Source: Sphingobacterium rhinopitheci (lineage in GTDB: Bacteria > Bacteroidota > Bacteroidia > Sphingobacteriales > Sphingobacteriaceae). From it: DNA of 64,000 nucleotides. A program made the translations under genes and the position numbers. The stretch is taken from contig NZ_JADEYQ010000007.1 in NCBI RefSeq assembly GCF_022627575.1, positions 62,001-126,000 of the forward strand, in the 5' to 3' direction. Of this stretch, positions 17,347-25,434 are shown one piece after another; within the stretch, counting starts at the first letter, position 1, and each line of letters opens with the position of its first letter. The notes under the pieces are model-generated. The model ran no database searches and had not been told where the DNA came from. It saw only the letters and a list, made by a program, of their open reading frames with translations.

Positions 17347-19812
17347 TTAAGTAGTCTTTACATTTTTCTTCTTGAAAGACCAGCCGATTACCACTACAAA
17401 ACCTAACACCAATACCAAAGATCCTATAAGGGATATAATATTAGATACTTTCATCGTCTCTGGATCAAATACAAATTCTACTTTGTGATTACCGCCCGGC
17501 AATTGCAAAGCTCTCAAGATATAATCAGCACGAATAATAGGCACTTCTTCGCCATCTACATATGCTTTCCAGCCTTTGTCATAGAATACTTCAGAGAATA
17601 CGGCAAATGCATCATTAGGAGAAGAGTATTCATATTCCATTTTATCAGGATGATAAGAAGTCAACTTTATAGAGGCATTATTTTTACCCCCTAATTTAGC
17701 GGGTTGTAATTTACCTTTAAATTCATCATGAACAAAAGCTTCCTTTGTAGGATCAAAACTGCTGATAGCTTGCATTTCTTGTGCGTTATCTTTAACAAAA
17801 GTAACTTTGTCTACAAACCAAGCATTTCCTGCTGCTGTTGATCTACGTTGAATACCTTCAGAACCATTTTGAGGATTTTGAGTAATTACATAGCGTACAT
17901 TAAACATATCTAATACATCCTCATTGATCGCACCATTGAACTGGTTGTCTAAGATCTCTTGAAAGCGCATCAATTTAGCGGCATGATAGCCACCTAAACT
18001 TTTGTGGTAATAGGATGCTTTAGCATCAGAAAACACACTAGATGTCAAATCCAACACACGGTAACTAGGATCTTTATCCATCTGGATCAACTGATCTACC
18101 TCACGCATTGGTATCACGGGCTGTGCTTGTGATTTAGTGACAAAAACACTATCATTCAAGTAACGTTTATCTACAGACCATAAATCTACCAACGTAACGA
18201 CACCTAATACAACAACCAACACTGTTGAACTGATCTTTTGCTTCAAATATGTCCATACCAAAACAAAAATGATAGCAACAATAAAGAAGGAACGCCAAGC
18301 ATCAGCAGAAGCAATATCAGCACGGTCTTTGACCAAAGCATCCGCCAATTGATTGGCCATATTGGCATCACCAAATTGCTGCGACAAAGTAGAAATAAAA
18401 TCCTGATGATTAGCACCTCTTAAGTCTAAGAAATTAGGCATCAAGGCTACCAACAGACATATTGCAGCTACCGCACCAAAACTATAAAGGACTTTTTTGT
18501 CCAAGTTGGGAATTTCATTTTTTCTCGTAATCAAATCATTTACCCCCAAAACAGCGAGTAAAGGAATTAAAATAGAAGGAATGATTAATATAGATTCAGG
18601 CGCTCTAAATTTATTATACAAAGGCGCATAATCGAAGAATAAATCCGAGAGGATAGAAAAATTACTCCCTAAAGCTAATAACATAGTCAATACAATAGCC
18701 GATACGACCCAGTATTTGACCCTGTCTCTAACTACAAATAAGGCTAATATAAAAAGAGCCATTACTCCGGCACCAAAGTACCATGGACCAGATGTAAAAG
18801 TCTTGTCTCCCCAATACGTGGGTATACTTTGCGCATACTGTACTGCTTGATTTTGTGGTGCTCCTACACTAGTAAAAAATTTAGCGACATTAGACTTCTC
18901 TGTTAATACCCCTTGGCTACGTCCACCATATGCATTAGGGATCAACATGGTTATATTCTCTCCTATCCCTTGGCTCCAAGCGTAAGCATAATCTTTATCT
19001 AAACCAGAAGATTTAGCACCTTCTTCGACTTTTACAATATTTGCTTTTCCTCTAGTAGTAAGTTTAGAGTATTCATAGGTCGGAAACAATACAGACGCAT
19101 TCACCGCTATAGCAATGATAACAGCCCCACTTTGGAATGCCGTAGCCTTCAAAAATTGATTTAATTTTTTATCACGAATAGCATAATATAATTCATAACC
19201 CACATAAACCAACATAGCTATCAATAGATAATAGGTCATTTGGATATGGTTGGTCCGGATCTCCAAGGCTAAGAATAAGGCTAAAAGTAATGTACCCCAG
19301 ACTCTATTGCCGCGATACGACAATACTATAGCACCAATGATAGGCGCTAAGTAGGCAATTGCATAAGCCCTATTGAGGTGCCCTGCTTCGATATAAATAA
19401 AGTTATAAGAAGAGAACGCGATTGCAATAGCACCTACCGCAGCTAGCCAGGGTCTAACACGAAATACACTCAACATAAAATATGCCCCTAACAAAAATAT
19501 AAGTACTACGTCAGCTGGTGATGGAAACACAGCAGTGATTGCTCTATTTATATATGTTCCAATATTATTAGCATGTTCATACCATATCTGAAATGTCGGC
19601 ATCCCTCCAAACATAGAGTTTGTCCACTGTGGAGCAGTGCCATCTTTGGCTCTATAATCAAAAAGCTCCTTTTGACTACCCATTGCTTGCACTACGTCAT
19701 GTTGTGACAAGCCTTTTCCCTGCCATACTGGCGAAAAATAAAAGAACACCAATGCAAAGAATATGGCAATAACAATTAAATGGGAAGAATTTTCCTTAAA
19801 CCAATTTTTCAT
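17347..19812 (-). CDS. YfhO-family polytopic membrane protein
   Basis: An 821-aa protein from the ATG at 19812, with about a dozen membrane helices. The first is at about residues 11-30, followed by the extracytoplasmic motif GLSQHDVVQAMG and then dense hydrophobic segments from about 90 to 530. A soluble domain follows (about 560-790) and a final helix lies near the C-terminus. The pattern is that of the YfhO family (PF09586), GT-C-like membrane proteins; Gram-positive relatives glycosylate lipoteichoic acid. What it modifies in a Gram-negative cell is unknown. The upstream TTG of the open frame falls within the -7 element (19846-19853), supporting the ATG start. Confidence 0.8.
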   Translation of the reverse strand: MKNWFKENSSHLIVIAIFFALVFFYFSPVWQGKGLSQHDVVQAMGSQKELFDYRAKDGTAPQWTNSMFGGMPTFQIWYEHANNIGTYINRAITAVFPSPADVVLIFLLGAYFMLSVFRVRPWLAAVGAIAIAFSSYNFIYIEAGHLNRAYAIAYLAPIIGAIVLSYRGNRVWGTLLLALFLALEIRTNHIQMTYYLLIAMLVYVGYELYYAIRDKKLNQFLKATAFQSGAVIIAIAVNASVLFPTYEYSKLTTRGKANIVKVEEGAKSSGLDKDYAYAWSQGIGENITMLIPNAYGGRSQGVLTEKSNVAKFFTSVGAPQNQAVQYAQSIPTYWGDKTFTSGPWYFGAGVMALFILALFVVRDRVKYWVVSAIVLTMLLALGSNFSILSDLFFDYAPLYNKFRAPESILIIPSILIPLLAVLGVNDLITRKNEIPNLDKKVLYSFGAVAAICLLVALMPNFLDLRGANHQDFISTLSQQFGDANMANQLADALVKDRADIASADAWRSFFIVAIIFVLVWTYLKQKISSTVLVVVLGVVTLVDLWSVDKRYLNDSVFVTKSQAQPVIPMREVDQLIQMDKDPSYRVLDLTSSVFSDAKASYYHKSLGGYHAAKLMRFQEILDNQFNGAINEDVLDMFNVRYVITQNPQNGSEGIQRRSTAAGNAWFVDKVTFVKDNAQEMQAISSFDPTKEAFVHDEFKGKLQPAKLGGKNNASIKLTSYHPDKMEYEYSSPNDAFAVFSEVFYDKGWKAYVDGEEVPIIRADYILRALQLPGGNHKVEFVFDPETMKVSNIISLIGSLVLVLGFVVVIGWSFKKKNVKTT

Positions 19813-19845
19813 GAATAATTTAGAGGTTACATTTTTATTAAAAAC

Positions 19846-19853
19846 CAAAAATA
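19846..19853 (-). promoter_or_regulatory. -7 promoter element for the YfhO-type gene
   Basis: Minus-strand TATTTTTG, exact TAnnTTTG, 33 nt before the ATG at 19812. Confidence 0.5.
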
Positions 19854-19888
19854 TAGAATAGATTTTAATATTTGATACGCAATTTCGA

Positions 19889-20569
19889 TTAGTTTGATTT
19901 TTCGATTAATTTTTTAATATCAGTAATCTCTCCAAAAAGTACTAAAAGATCATTCTCATTAAGCATAGTATCGGATTTGGCGATTCCTGAAGCCAATTTA
20001 CTATGTCCTGAGCCTTTATTTTTTTCAGAGATAGTAATTGTCGTTAGTACAATTACTTTATAGGTATTGGTCAAATTAGCCTCCATCAATGTCTTGCCTA
20101 CATATTTTGAGGGTACTTTAGTTTCTATAATAGAATATTTGTCAGATACTTTAAAGGAATCTACAATATCAATATTATCCAGACGTAGTGCTAATCGCTC
20201 TGCGGCCTCTTCCTCTGGCATGATGTATTCATCGATCTGCATCGCTTCCATCACCGTTCTTTGCAAATCAGAGACCACACGTCCAATAATTCTTTTTACC
20301 CCAAATTGCTTTACTAATGCTGTAGTCAACAATGAAGCACCTTCGTCTTCACCAATAGCGACAATTACAGCGTCACATTCTTTGAGTGGTAAAGAGGATA
20401 CAGCCTCTTTATCTGTAGTATCGAGACATACGGTATGGGTAATTTTATCCTTTAATTGCTCCACTATCTGAATATTTCGGTCTGCGCCAATTACTTCATG
20501 TCCCAATTCTGTAAGATGAATACCTAAAGATCTTCCAAAATGCCCTAAGCCTAAAACGATGTATTTCAT
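19889..20569 (-). CDS. Potassium uptake regulatory subunit, TrkA/KtrA (RCK)
   Basis: A 226-aa cytoplasmic gating ring for the adjacent K+ channel-like transporter. The N-terminal RCK domain is a Rossmann fold: VLGLGHFGRSLGIHL with GxGxxG, the acidic ribose-binding residue in IGADRN, and VIVAIGEDEGAS. The C-terminal part (about 140-226) looks like an RCK_C ligand domain. The single-RCK layout is that of KtrA rather than the double-RCK TrkA of E. coli. It lies 25 bp downstream of the transporter gene and is surely cotranscribed with it. Confidence 0.9.
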   Translation of the reverse strand: MKYIVLGLGHFGRSLGIHLTELGHEVIGADRNIQIVEQLKDKITHTVCLDTTDKEAVSSLPLKECDAVIVAIGEDEGASLLTTALVKQFGVKRIIGRVVSDLQRTVMEAMQIDEYIMPEEEAAERLALRLDNIDIVDSFKVSDKYSIIETKVPSKYVGKTLMEANLTNTYKVIVLTTITISEKNKGSGHSKLASGIAKSDTMLNENDLLVLFGEITDIKKLIEKSN

Positions 20570-20594
20570 TCCGTGTAATTAAATAAAAAAGTGG

Positions 20595-22379
20595 TTAAAA
20601 AAGCAATTTCTCTGCTGGATAAATATAACTTTTGTTTCTTGTGTTCTTGATAATAGCCATCAACAAAGTAAGCGTACCTACACGTCCAACAAACATGGTG
20701 CAAATAATAACAAATTTGCCTCCAGTACTCAATAGCGGAGTAATACCGAGGCTCAACCCACATGTAGTATAAGCCGAAACACATTCAAAAAGTAGCGCTT
20801 TCATCGGTTTGTCACCATCGGTAAAATTGAGCATCACAAAAGAAAATGTAATCACAACTACCGAGAGTATAATGATAGCAAATGCCTTATTTAACGATTC
20901 CACATCAATCCTTCTTTTAAACACTTCTATAGATTCCTTGCCTCTAGCGAGCGCAATAATATTCAAAAAGGCTACCGCTACAGTTGTTACTTTGACGCCA
21001 CCACCTGTAGACCCCGGAGAGGCTCCTATCCACATCAATGTAGTCACCATGATAAGTGTTGGCGCTGCTAATAACCCTATATTAACGCTATTAAAACCTG
21101 CTGAACGCGATGCATTAGCCATAAAAAATGAAGTCACCCATTCTCCTGCAACAGATCTATCCACAGTCAAGGTATGTTTCTGTTCCAATAGAAAATAAGA
21201 AATAGTTATGACCAGCAGCACTATAGCATTACAAGCTACAATAAACTTGGTATTGAAACTAAAATATTGGGCTTTATATTTATATTCCTTTTGCAGGAAC
21301 ATATACCATATACTTTTAGCCTTATTCTTCAGAAATGTATAAAAATTGAAAACAGTACCAAACCCCAATCCTCCCAATATAAATATTAAAGCCAATACAA
21401 TTTGAAAATTATAGTTATAGCGATACCCTTCATTGGCAATACCATTATTCAGAATAGAAAATCCAGAGTTGCAAAAGGAAGATACAGCATGAAATATAGC
21501 AAAAAATATCCTTTCCCCTTCCGAAGGAAATAAAGCAGCATCTAAAGAAGCGTATATAAATAATGCACCAATAAACTCAAATAATAAAGTAATGAATATA
21601 ATGGTCAATAAAGTAGATATAACAGCATTGATTTTGTTCTCTCCTAATATTTCACCAAACATCAATTGATTCTTAAAAGAAAAACCACCAGAAAAAAAAT
21701 AACCAAAAAAACCTGTAAATGTCATAATCCCTAATCCACCTACTTGAATCAATACTAATACAATACTTTGACCAAACAAAGATAAATTAGTAGCGATATC
21801 TGTAACAGCTAATCCGGTGATACATACCGCACTCGCAGACATAAAAATAGCATCAATAATCGTCAATGGTGTATTGACTGTCGCACGAGGGAGCATCAGA
21901 AATACAGCCCCTATCAATATTAAGCTTATAAAACTGATTACAAATATAATAGTGGGGTTAAAATAGAAATTATCAAAAACTAAGCTGCTTTTGGATAATT
22001 CAGTAAGAAAGACAATAGCTATGCCGAGATACATCCATTGATCATGGTCAAAGAAAGATAGCCATGCAATATCAAATAATCTTGCAAAGACAATAATGCA
22101 AAAATAAACGATAACTATAAGCCTGGAATAATGAGTGACAGAAATCTTTCGAAATACAAAAATAGACGAAAAGGTACGGAAAAGCTCCAGCACAAAAAGA
22201 CCATAAAACATGAAGGTAACCGCTTTTTTTACTTCAATGGCGAGCAGAGGATCTGTAATATATCCAAACTCAACAATCACCGTCACTGCACAAATCATAC
22301 TTACATAGAGCATAATCTGATTAATCAGCTTTTTTCTATATTTTAAAAAAAATTTTAAAGCGTCTATTAACGATCCCAT
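20595..22379 (-). CDS. TrkH/KtrB-family potassium transporter
   Basis: A 594-aa membrane protein of the Trk/Ktr/HKT superfamily. The first three or so helices precede the four pseudo-repeats of the pore; filter-loop regions are visible in SASAVCITGLAVTD, AVSSFCNSGFSILN, NASRSAGFNSVN and ECVSAYTTCGLSLG. The motif WIGASPGSTGGGVK is typical of the family. It forms a two-gene unit with the RCK protein downstream. The -7 element TATGTTTG is 4 nt before the ATG. Confidence 0.93.
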   Translation of the reverse strand: MGSLIDALKFFLKYRKKLINQIMLYVSMICAVTVIVEFGYITDPLLAIEVKKAVTFMFYGLFVLELFRTFSSIFVFRKISVTHYSRLIVIVYFCIIVFARLFDIAWLSFFDHDQWMYLGIAIVFLTELSKSSLVFDNFYFNPTIIFVISFISLILIGAVFLMLPRATVNTPLTIIDAIFMSASAVCITGLAVTDIATNLSLFGQSIVLVLIQVGGLGIMTFTGFFGYFFSGGFSFKNQLMFGEILGENKINAVISTLLTIIFITLLFEFIGALFIYASLDAALFPSEGERIFFAIFHAVSSFCNSGFSILNNGIANEGYRYNYNFQIVLALIFILGGLGFGTVFNFYTFLKNKAKSIWYMFLQKEYKYKAQYFSFNTKFIVACNAIVLLVITISYFLLEQKHTLTVDRSVAGEWVTSFFMANASRSAGFNSVNIGLLAAPTLIMVTTLMWIGASPGSTGGGVKVTTVAVAFLNIIALARGKESIEVFKRRIDVESLNKAFAIIILSVVVITFSFVMLNFTDGDKPMKALLFECVSAYTTCGLSLGITPLLSTGGKFVIICTMFVGRVGTLTLLMAIIKNTRNKSYIYPAEKLLF

Positions 22380-22383
22380 TATA

Positions 22384-22391
22384 CAAACATA
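22384..22391 (-). promoter_or_regulatory. -7 promoter element at trkH, 4 nt before ATG
   Basis: Minus-strand TATGTTTG, then TATA, then the ATG at 22379. Exact TAnnTTTG; predicts a leaderless transcript. Confidence 0.55.
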
Positions 22392-22412
22392 GCAATATCC
22401 TGCATAGAAGTA

Positions 22413-24329
22413 TTATTCTTCAATTTCCTTATTTTTCTTTTTAAATATTCTTTTAAACAAGCTATCTGTACCATGAGCGACCTTTCCTGCCTCTTTACCA
22501 ATTTCTTTGCCTAAAGTACCGGCTTCTTTACCGACTGCTTTGCCCGCTTTACCTACTCCTCTACCTACAGCTACAGCAGCTTTTTCTGTCCCTTTGACCA
22601 TGGATCCCATCGTAGAAAGCACCTTCCCAGATTTTTCGGCAGCCCCCATGATTGTAGCCTCTGTCTTGGCACTAATCCCAGCACATTGTACGATACCGAC
22701 TAATAAACTTTGCCACATGGTTTTGAAAAATGAATATTCAGGTACTCTAGTATATTCAACAGCACCAACATGGTATACTCCTTTAGAGTCAGGGTTACTC
22801 TGATTGATTAGTACTTTATTAATGATATAAGTAATAGTTTTTTTAGTCCCTGCTTCCTTACCATCTTTAGGCTTTCCAAGTATATTAACGTGCAAGCTAT
22901 CGTAATCAAATTTAAAAGTACCCCAATTCTTATAATCTGTAGCTTTCATATTAAAAGAAATACCTTTAATATTTCCAGAAGCAATCTGCACATTAACTAA
23001 TGGGGTCAAAATTCTATTGAAATCAGCTGCTTTCATTGGCGTCAGCGAACCGACATATGTATATGAGCCATTTTTACTCAACATATCAAATCCAAACTTA
23101 ATATGTAATTTACCGGCATTCATTACTTTTGCTGTTAGATCAGCATGCATCATCTTATTGTGCTGCAAAAGCAATCTATCATTAGTGACATTAGTTAATA
23201 CACCAGTTGCATTATTAAACGTAATTACACCTAATTTATCATATTTAGCACTGAAGTCATCATAAGTTACCGTTACATTATCCACAAAAACAGTATTAAA
23301 ATGAAATATACTTTTCACTTTCATTAACTGCTGATATGGAGCATGTCCAATTTTATTTTTAGGGAATCTAGGATAACGCATATCCTCCGAAAATGAGGCT
23401 AGGCCATTAGATATTTTTGCATTAGAACCAAAAACCTGTTGATAATCCACCATCCTTTTAAAATCCAATCCATTTAATTGTACAAGATCAAAATTAATTG
23501 CACTCATGGTCGTATTTTCCTTTTTGCGCCTAAAGAAATCATTTTTATTCATTCGAGGCTTGTAGACCACATTCTTAATAGACAAGGATTTATTGCGCGT
23601 ATTGATATGAAGATTATCAAAAGCCACCTTGTAAAAACCATCGGGTAGGTTGTATTCATAATTAGACAATTGAACGTCAATATCCTTAGTATAAAAAAGT
23701 CTAGAGGAATCCAATGCCGCTAAGGAATCAATCAATATGTCTTTGATATTAATATTCAAACCCTTGATAGCTGTTACTTTAGTGACCTGACCTTCAACTT
23801 TTGAATATTTAAAATCAGCATCATCGATCGTAACTTTATTTACATTAATAGATTTAAAGATACTTTTAATGTGATCATAAAGATTTTTGGGGGTTTCAGT
23901 AGAAACAGTATCATTATAGGCATGGTATTCATGTGTCATATGAATATTTGGCCCATCAAAAACGACACTACTTATATTCAATTTTTTGTTAAATAAGATA
24001 TCCGTAATACTAAAATGCTTTATTCTCAAAGCATTTAATTGAATATTATATATATTATTGGGTGCTTTTTTGAGCTTTACAAGCTTCTGATAAACAGCGG
24101 TGTCAGGGATTAGCGCAACACTATCTAATGCTATATTGCCAAAGGAGAAATTGACATCCATATCCGTATAATGGAGAGTATACAAGCTATCAGAAGCATT
24201 GATTATCACCTCCTTTAATTTGGATTCAATAATTGGCTTCCAATTCTTGGTTAGATACCATGTTCCACAAAATATGATTACAATAATAGAGAAGAAAACT
24301 CCTAATAACCATTTCCACCAACTCTTCAT
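22413..24329 (-). CDS. AsmA/DUF748-like membrane-anchored protein with Gly/Lys-rich tail
   Basis: A 638-aa protein with one N-terminal membrane anchor (about residues 7-27, WLLGVFFSIIVIIFCGTWYL), then a long beta-rich periplasmic region to about residue 540. Its style (LNALRIKHFSITDILFNKK; LHVNILGKPKDG) resembles AsmA-like intermembrane lipid-transport proteins, but no single motif proves it. The last 90 residues are low-complexity with repeated GK-VGK-EAG blocks and a basic end KRIFKKKNKE. It stands alone between trkH and rsgA, both on the same strand. I see no perfect -7 element upstream. Confidence 0.5.
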   Translation of the reverse strand: MKSWWKWLLGVFFSIIVIIFCGTWYLTKNWKPIIESKLKEVIINASDSLYTLHYTDMDVNFSFGNIALDSVALIPDTAVYQKLVKLKKAPNNIYNIQLNALRIKHFSITDILFNKKLNISSVVFDGPNIHMTHEYHAYNDTVSTETPKNLYDHIKSIFKSINVNKVTIDDADFKYSKVEGQVTKVTAIKGLNINIKDILIDSLAALDSSRLFYTKDIDVQLSNYEYNLPDGFYKVAFDNLHINTRNKSLSIKNVVYKPRMNKNDFFRRKKENTTMSAINFDLVQLNGLDFKRMVDYQQVFGSNAKISNGLASFSEDMRYPRFPKNKIGHAPYQQLMKVKSIFHFNTVFVDNVTVTYDDFSAKYDKLGVITFNNATGVLTNVTNDRLLLQHNKMMHADLTAKVMNAGKLHIKFGFDMLSKNGSYTYVGSLTPMKAADFNRILTPLVNVQIASGNIKGISFNMKATDYKNWGTFKFDYDSLHVNILGKPKDGKEAGTKKTITYIINKVLINQSNPDSKGVYHVGAVEYTRVPEYSFFKTMWQSLLVGIVQCAGISAKTEATIMGAAEKSGKVLSTMGSMVKGTEKAAVAVGRGVGKAGKAVGKEAGTLGKEIGKEAGKVAHGTDSLFKRIFKKKNKEIEE

Positions 24330-24397
24330 GAGATTTTATTGCTTTGTAATAAAAACAATAAAAGCAAATAATTGTTTTTTTGATACTATATAATTAA

Positions 24398-25318
24398 CTA
24401 GCTTCTATTGTCATCATTAGAGTAAATACTTAAATAACTATCATAACGTGAGGATTCGATAACCCCTTCTTCTACCGCTTCCAACACCACACAACCGGGT
24501 TCATTAATATGTATACAATTGTTGAACCTACATTTATTCATGCGCATTCGCATTTCAGGGAAAAAGTGAGAAAGTTCATTTTTCTCAATATCAACTACGC
24601 CTAATTCTCTAATTCCTGGTGTATCTATCAATTGACCGCCAAAAGGCAAATCAATCATTTCTGCAAAAGTGGTGGTATGCTTTCCTTTATCAGACCAGTC
24701 AGATATATCGCCTGTTCTTAAAACCACGCCAGGTACTAAGCTATTAATTAATGTAGATTTCCCAACACCCGAATGGCCGGAAACTAAGGTTACTTTATCT
24801 TTCAACAAGCTTTTTAGGAGCTCGATATTTGTCCCTACTCTTGCTGACACCTCAAAACATACATACCCCAAATCTTGGTATATCTTTTTATACTCCTGCA
24901 AGATTTCTAATCCTTCATCACTAAATAAATCTAACTTATTGAACACCAATATCGCTGGCACATCATACGCCTCAGCTGTAACTAGGAAGCGATCAATAAA
25001 GCCCAAAGATGTTGGTGGAGAAGCCAAAGTAACAACCAAAACAGCTTGGTCTAGATTGGCACCAATAATTTGTGTTTGCTTGGATAAATTTACGGATTTA
25101 CGAATAATATAATTCCTACGAGGCTCAAGCTCATGAATTACAGCGGATTCTTGACCAGGCTCAACTTCAAATTTAACCCAATCGCCCACTGCTATAGGAT
25201 TGGTGGTTTTAATCCCTTTAGTCCGAAATTTACCTTTTATTCGACAATTGTATTCCGTCCCATCTTCACCTAATACTAAATACCAACTGCCGGTAGATTT
25301 TCTGACTAATCCTCTCAT
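24398..25318 (-). CDS. rsgA: Small-subunit biogenesis GTPase RsgA
   Basis: Circularly permuted GTPase that checks late 30S maturation. The 306-aa protein has an OB fold (about 1-70), then the G domain in permuted order: FNKLD (G4), then GHSGVGKSTLINSL (G1), then LIDTPGIREL (G3). The C-terminal zinc domain contains CRFNNCIHINEPGC (Cys-Cys-His-Cys). A near-consensus -7 element (TAGGTTTA, last base off) lies 4 nt before the ATG. It is divergent from polA. Confidence 0.95.
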   Translation of the reverse strand: MRGLVRKSTGSWYLVLGEDGTEYNCRIKGKFRTKGIKTTNPIAVGDWVKFEVEPGQESAVIHELEPRRNYIIRKSVNLSKQTQIIGANLDQAVLVVTLASPPTSLGFIDRFLVTAEAYDVPAILVFNKLDLFSDEGLEILQEYKKIYQDLGYVCFEVSARVGTNIELLKSLLKDKVTLVSGHSGVGKSTLINSLVPGVVLRTGDISDWSDKGKHTTTFAEMIDLPFGGQLIDTPGIRELGVVDIEKNELSHFFPEMRMRMNKCRFNNCIHINEPGCVVLEAVEEGVIESSRYDSYLSIYSNDDNRS

Positions 25319-25400
25319 ATATTATAAACCTAATCTTTTGAATTCACTTATTCTACAAAAGTCGCAAAAATTTATTAATATCATCATCTATTGATTTTAT

Positions 25401-25408
25401 TACCTTTG
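25401..25408 (+). promoter_or_regulatory. -7 promoter element for polA
   Basis: TACCTTTG, exact consensus, 26 nt before the GTG start of polA. No TTG at the expected -33 distance. Confidence 0.6.
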
Positions 25409-25434
25409 CATAGATACACGTAAAATAGATTTTA

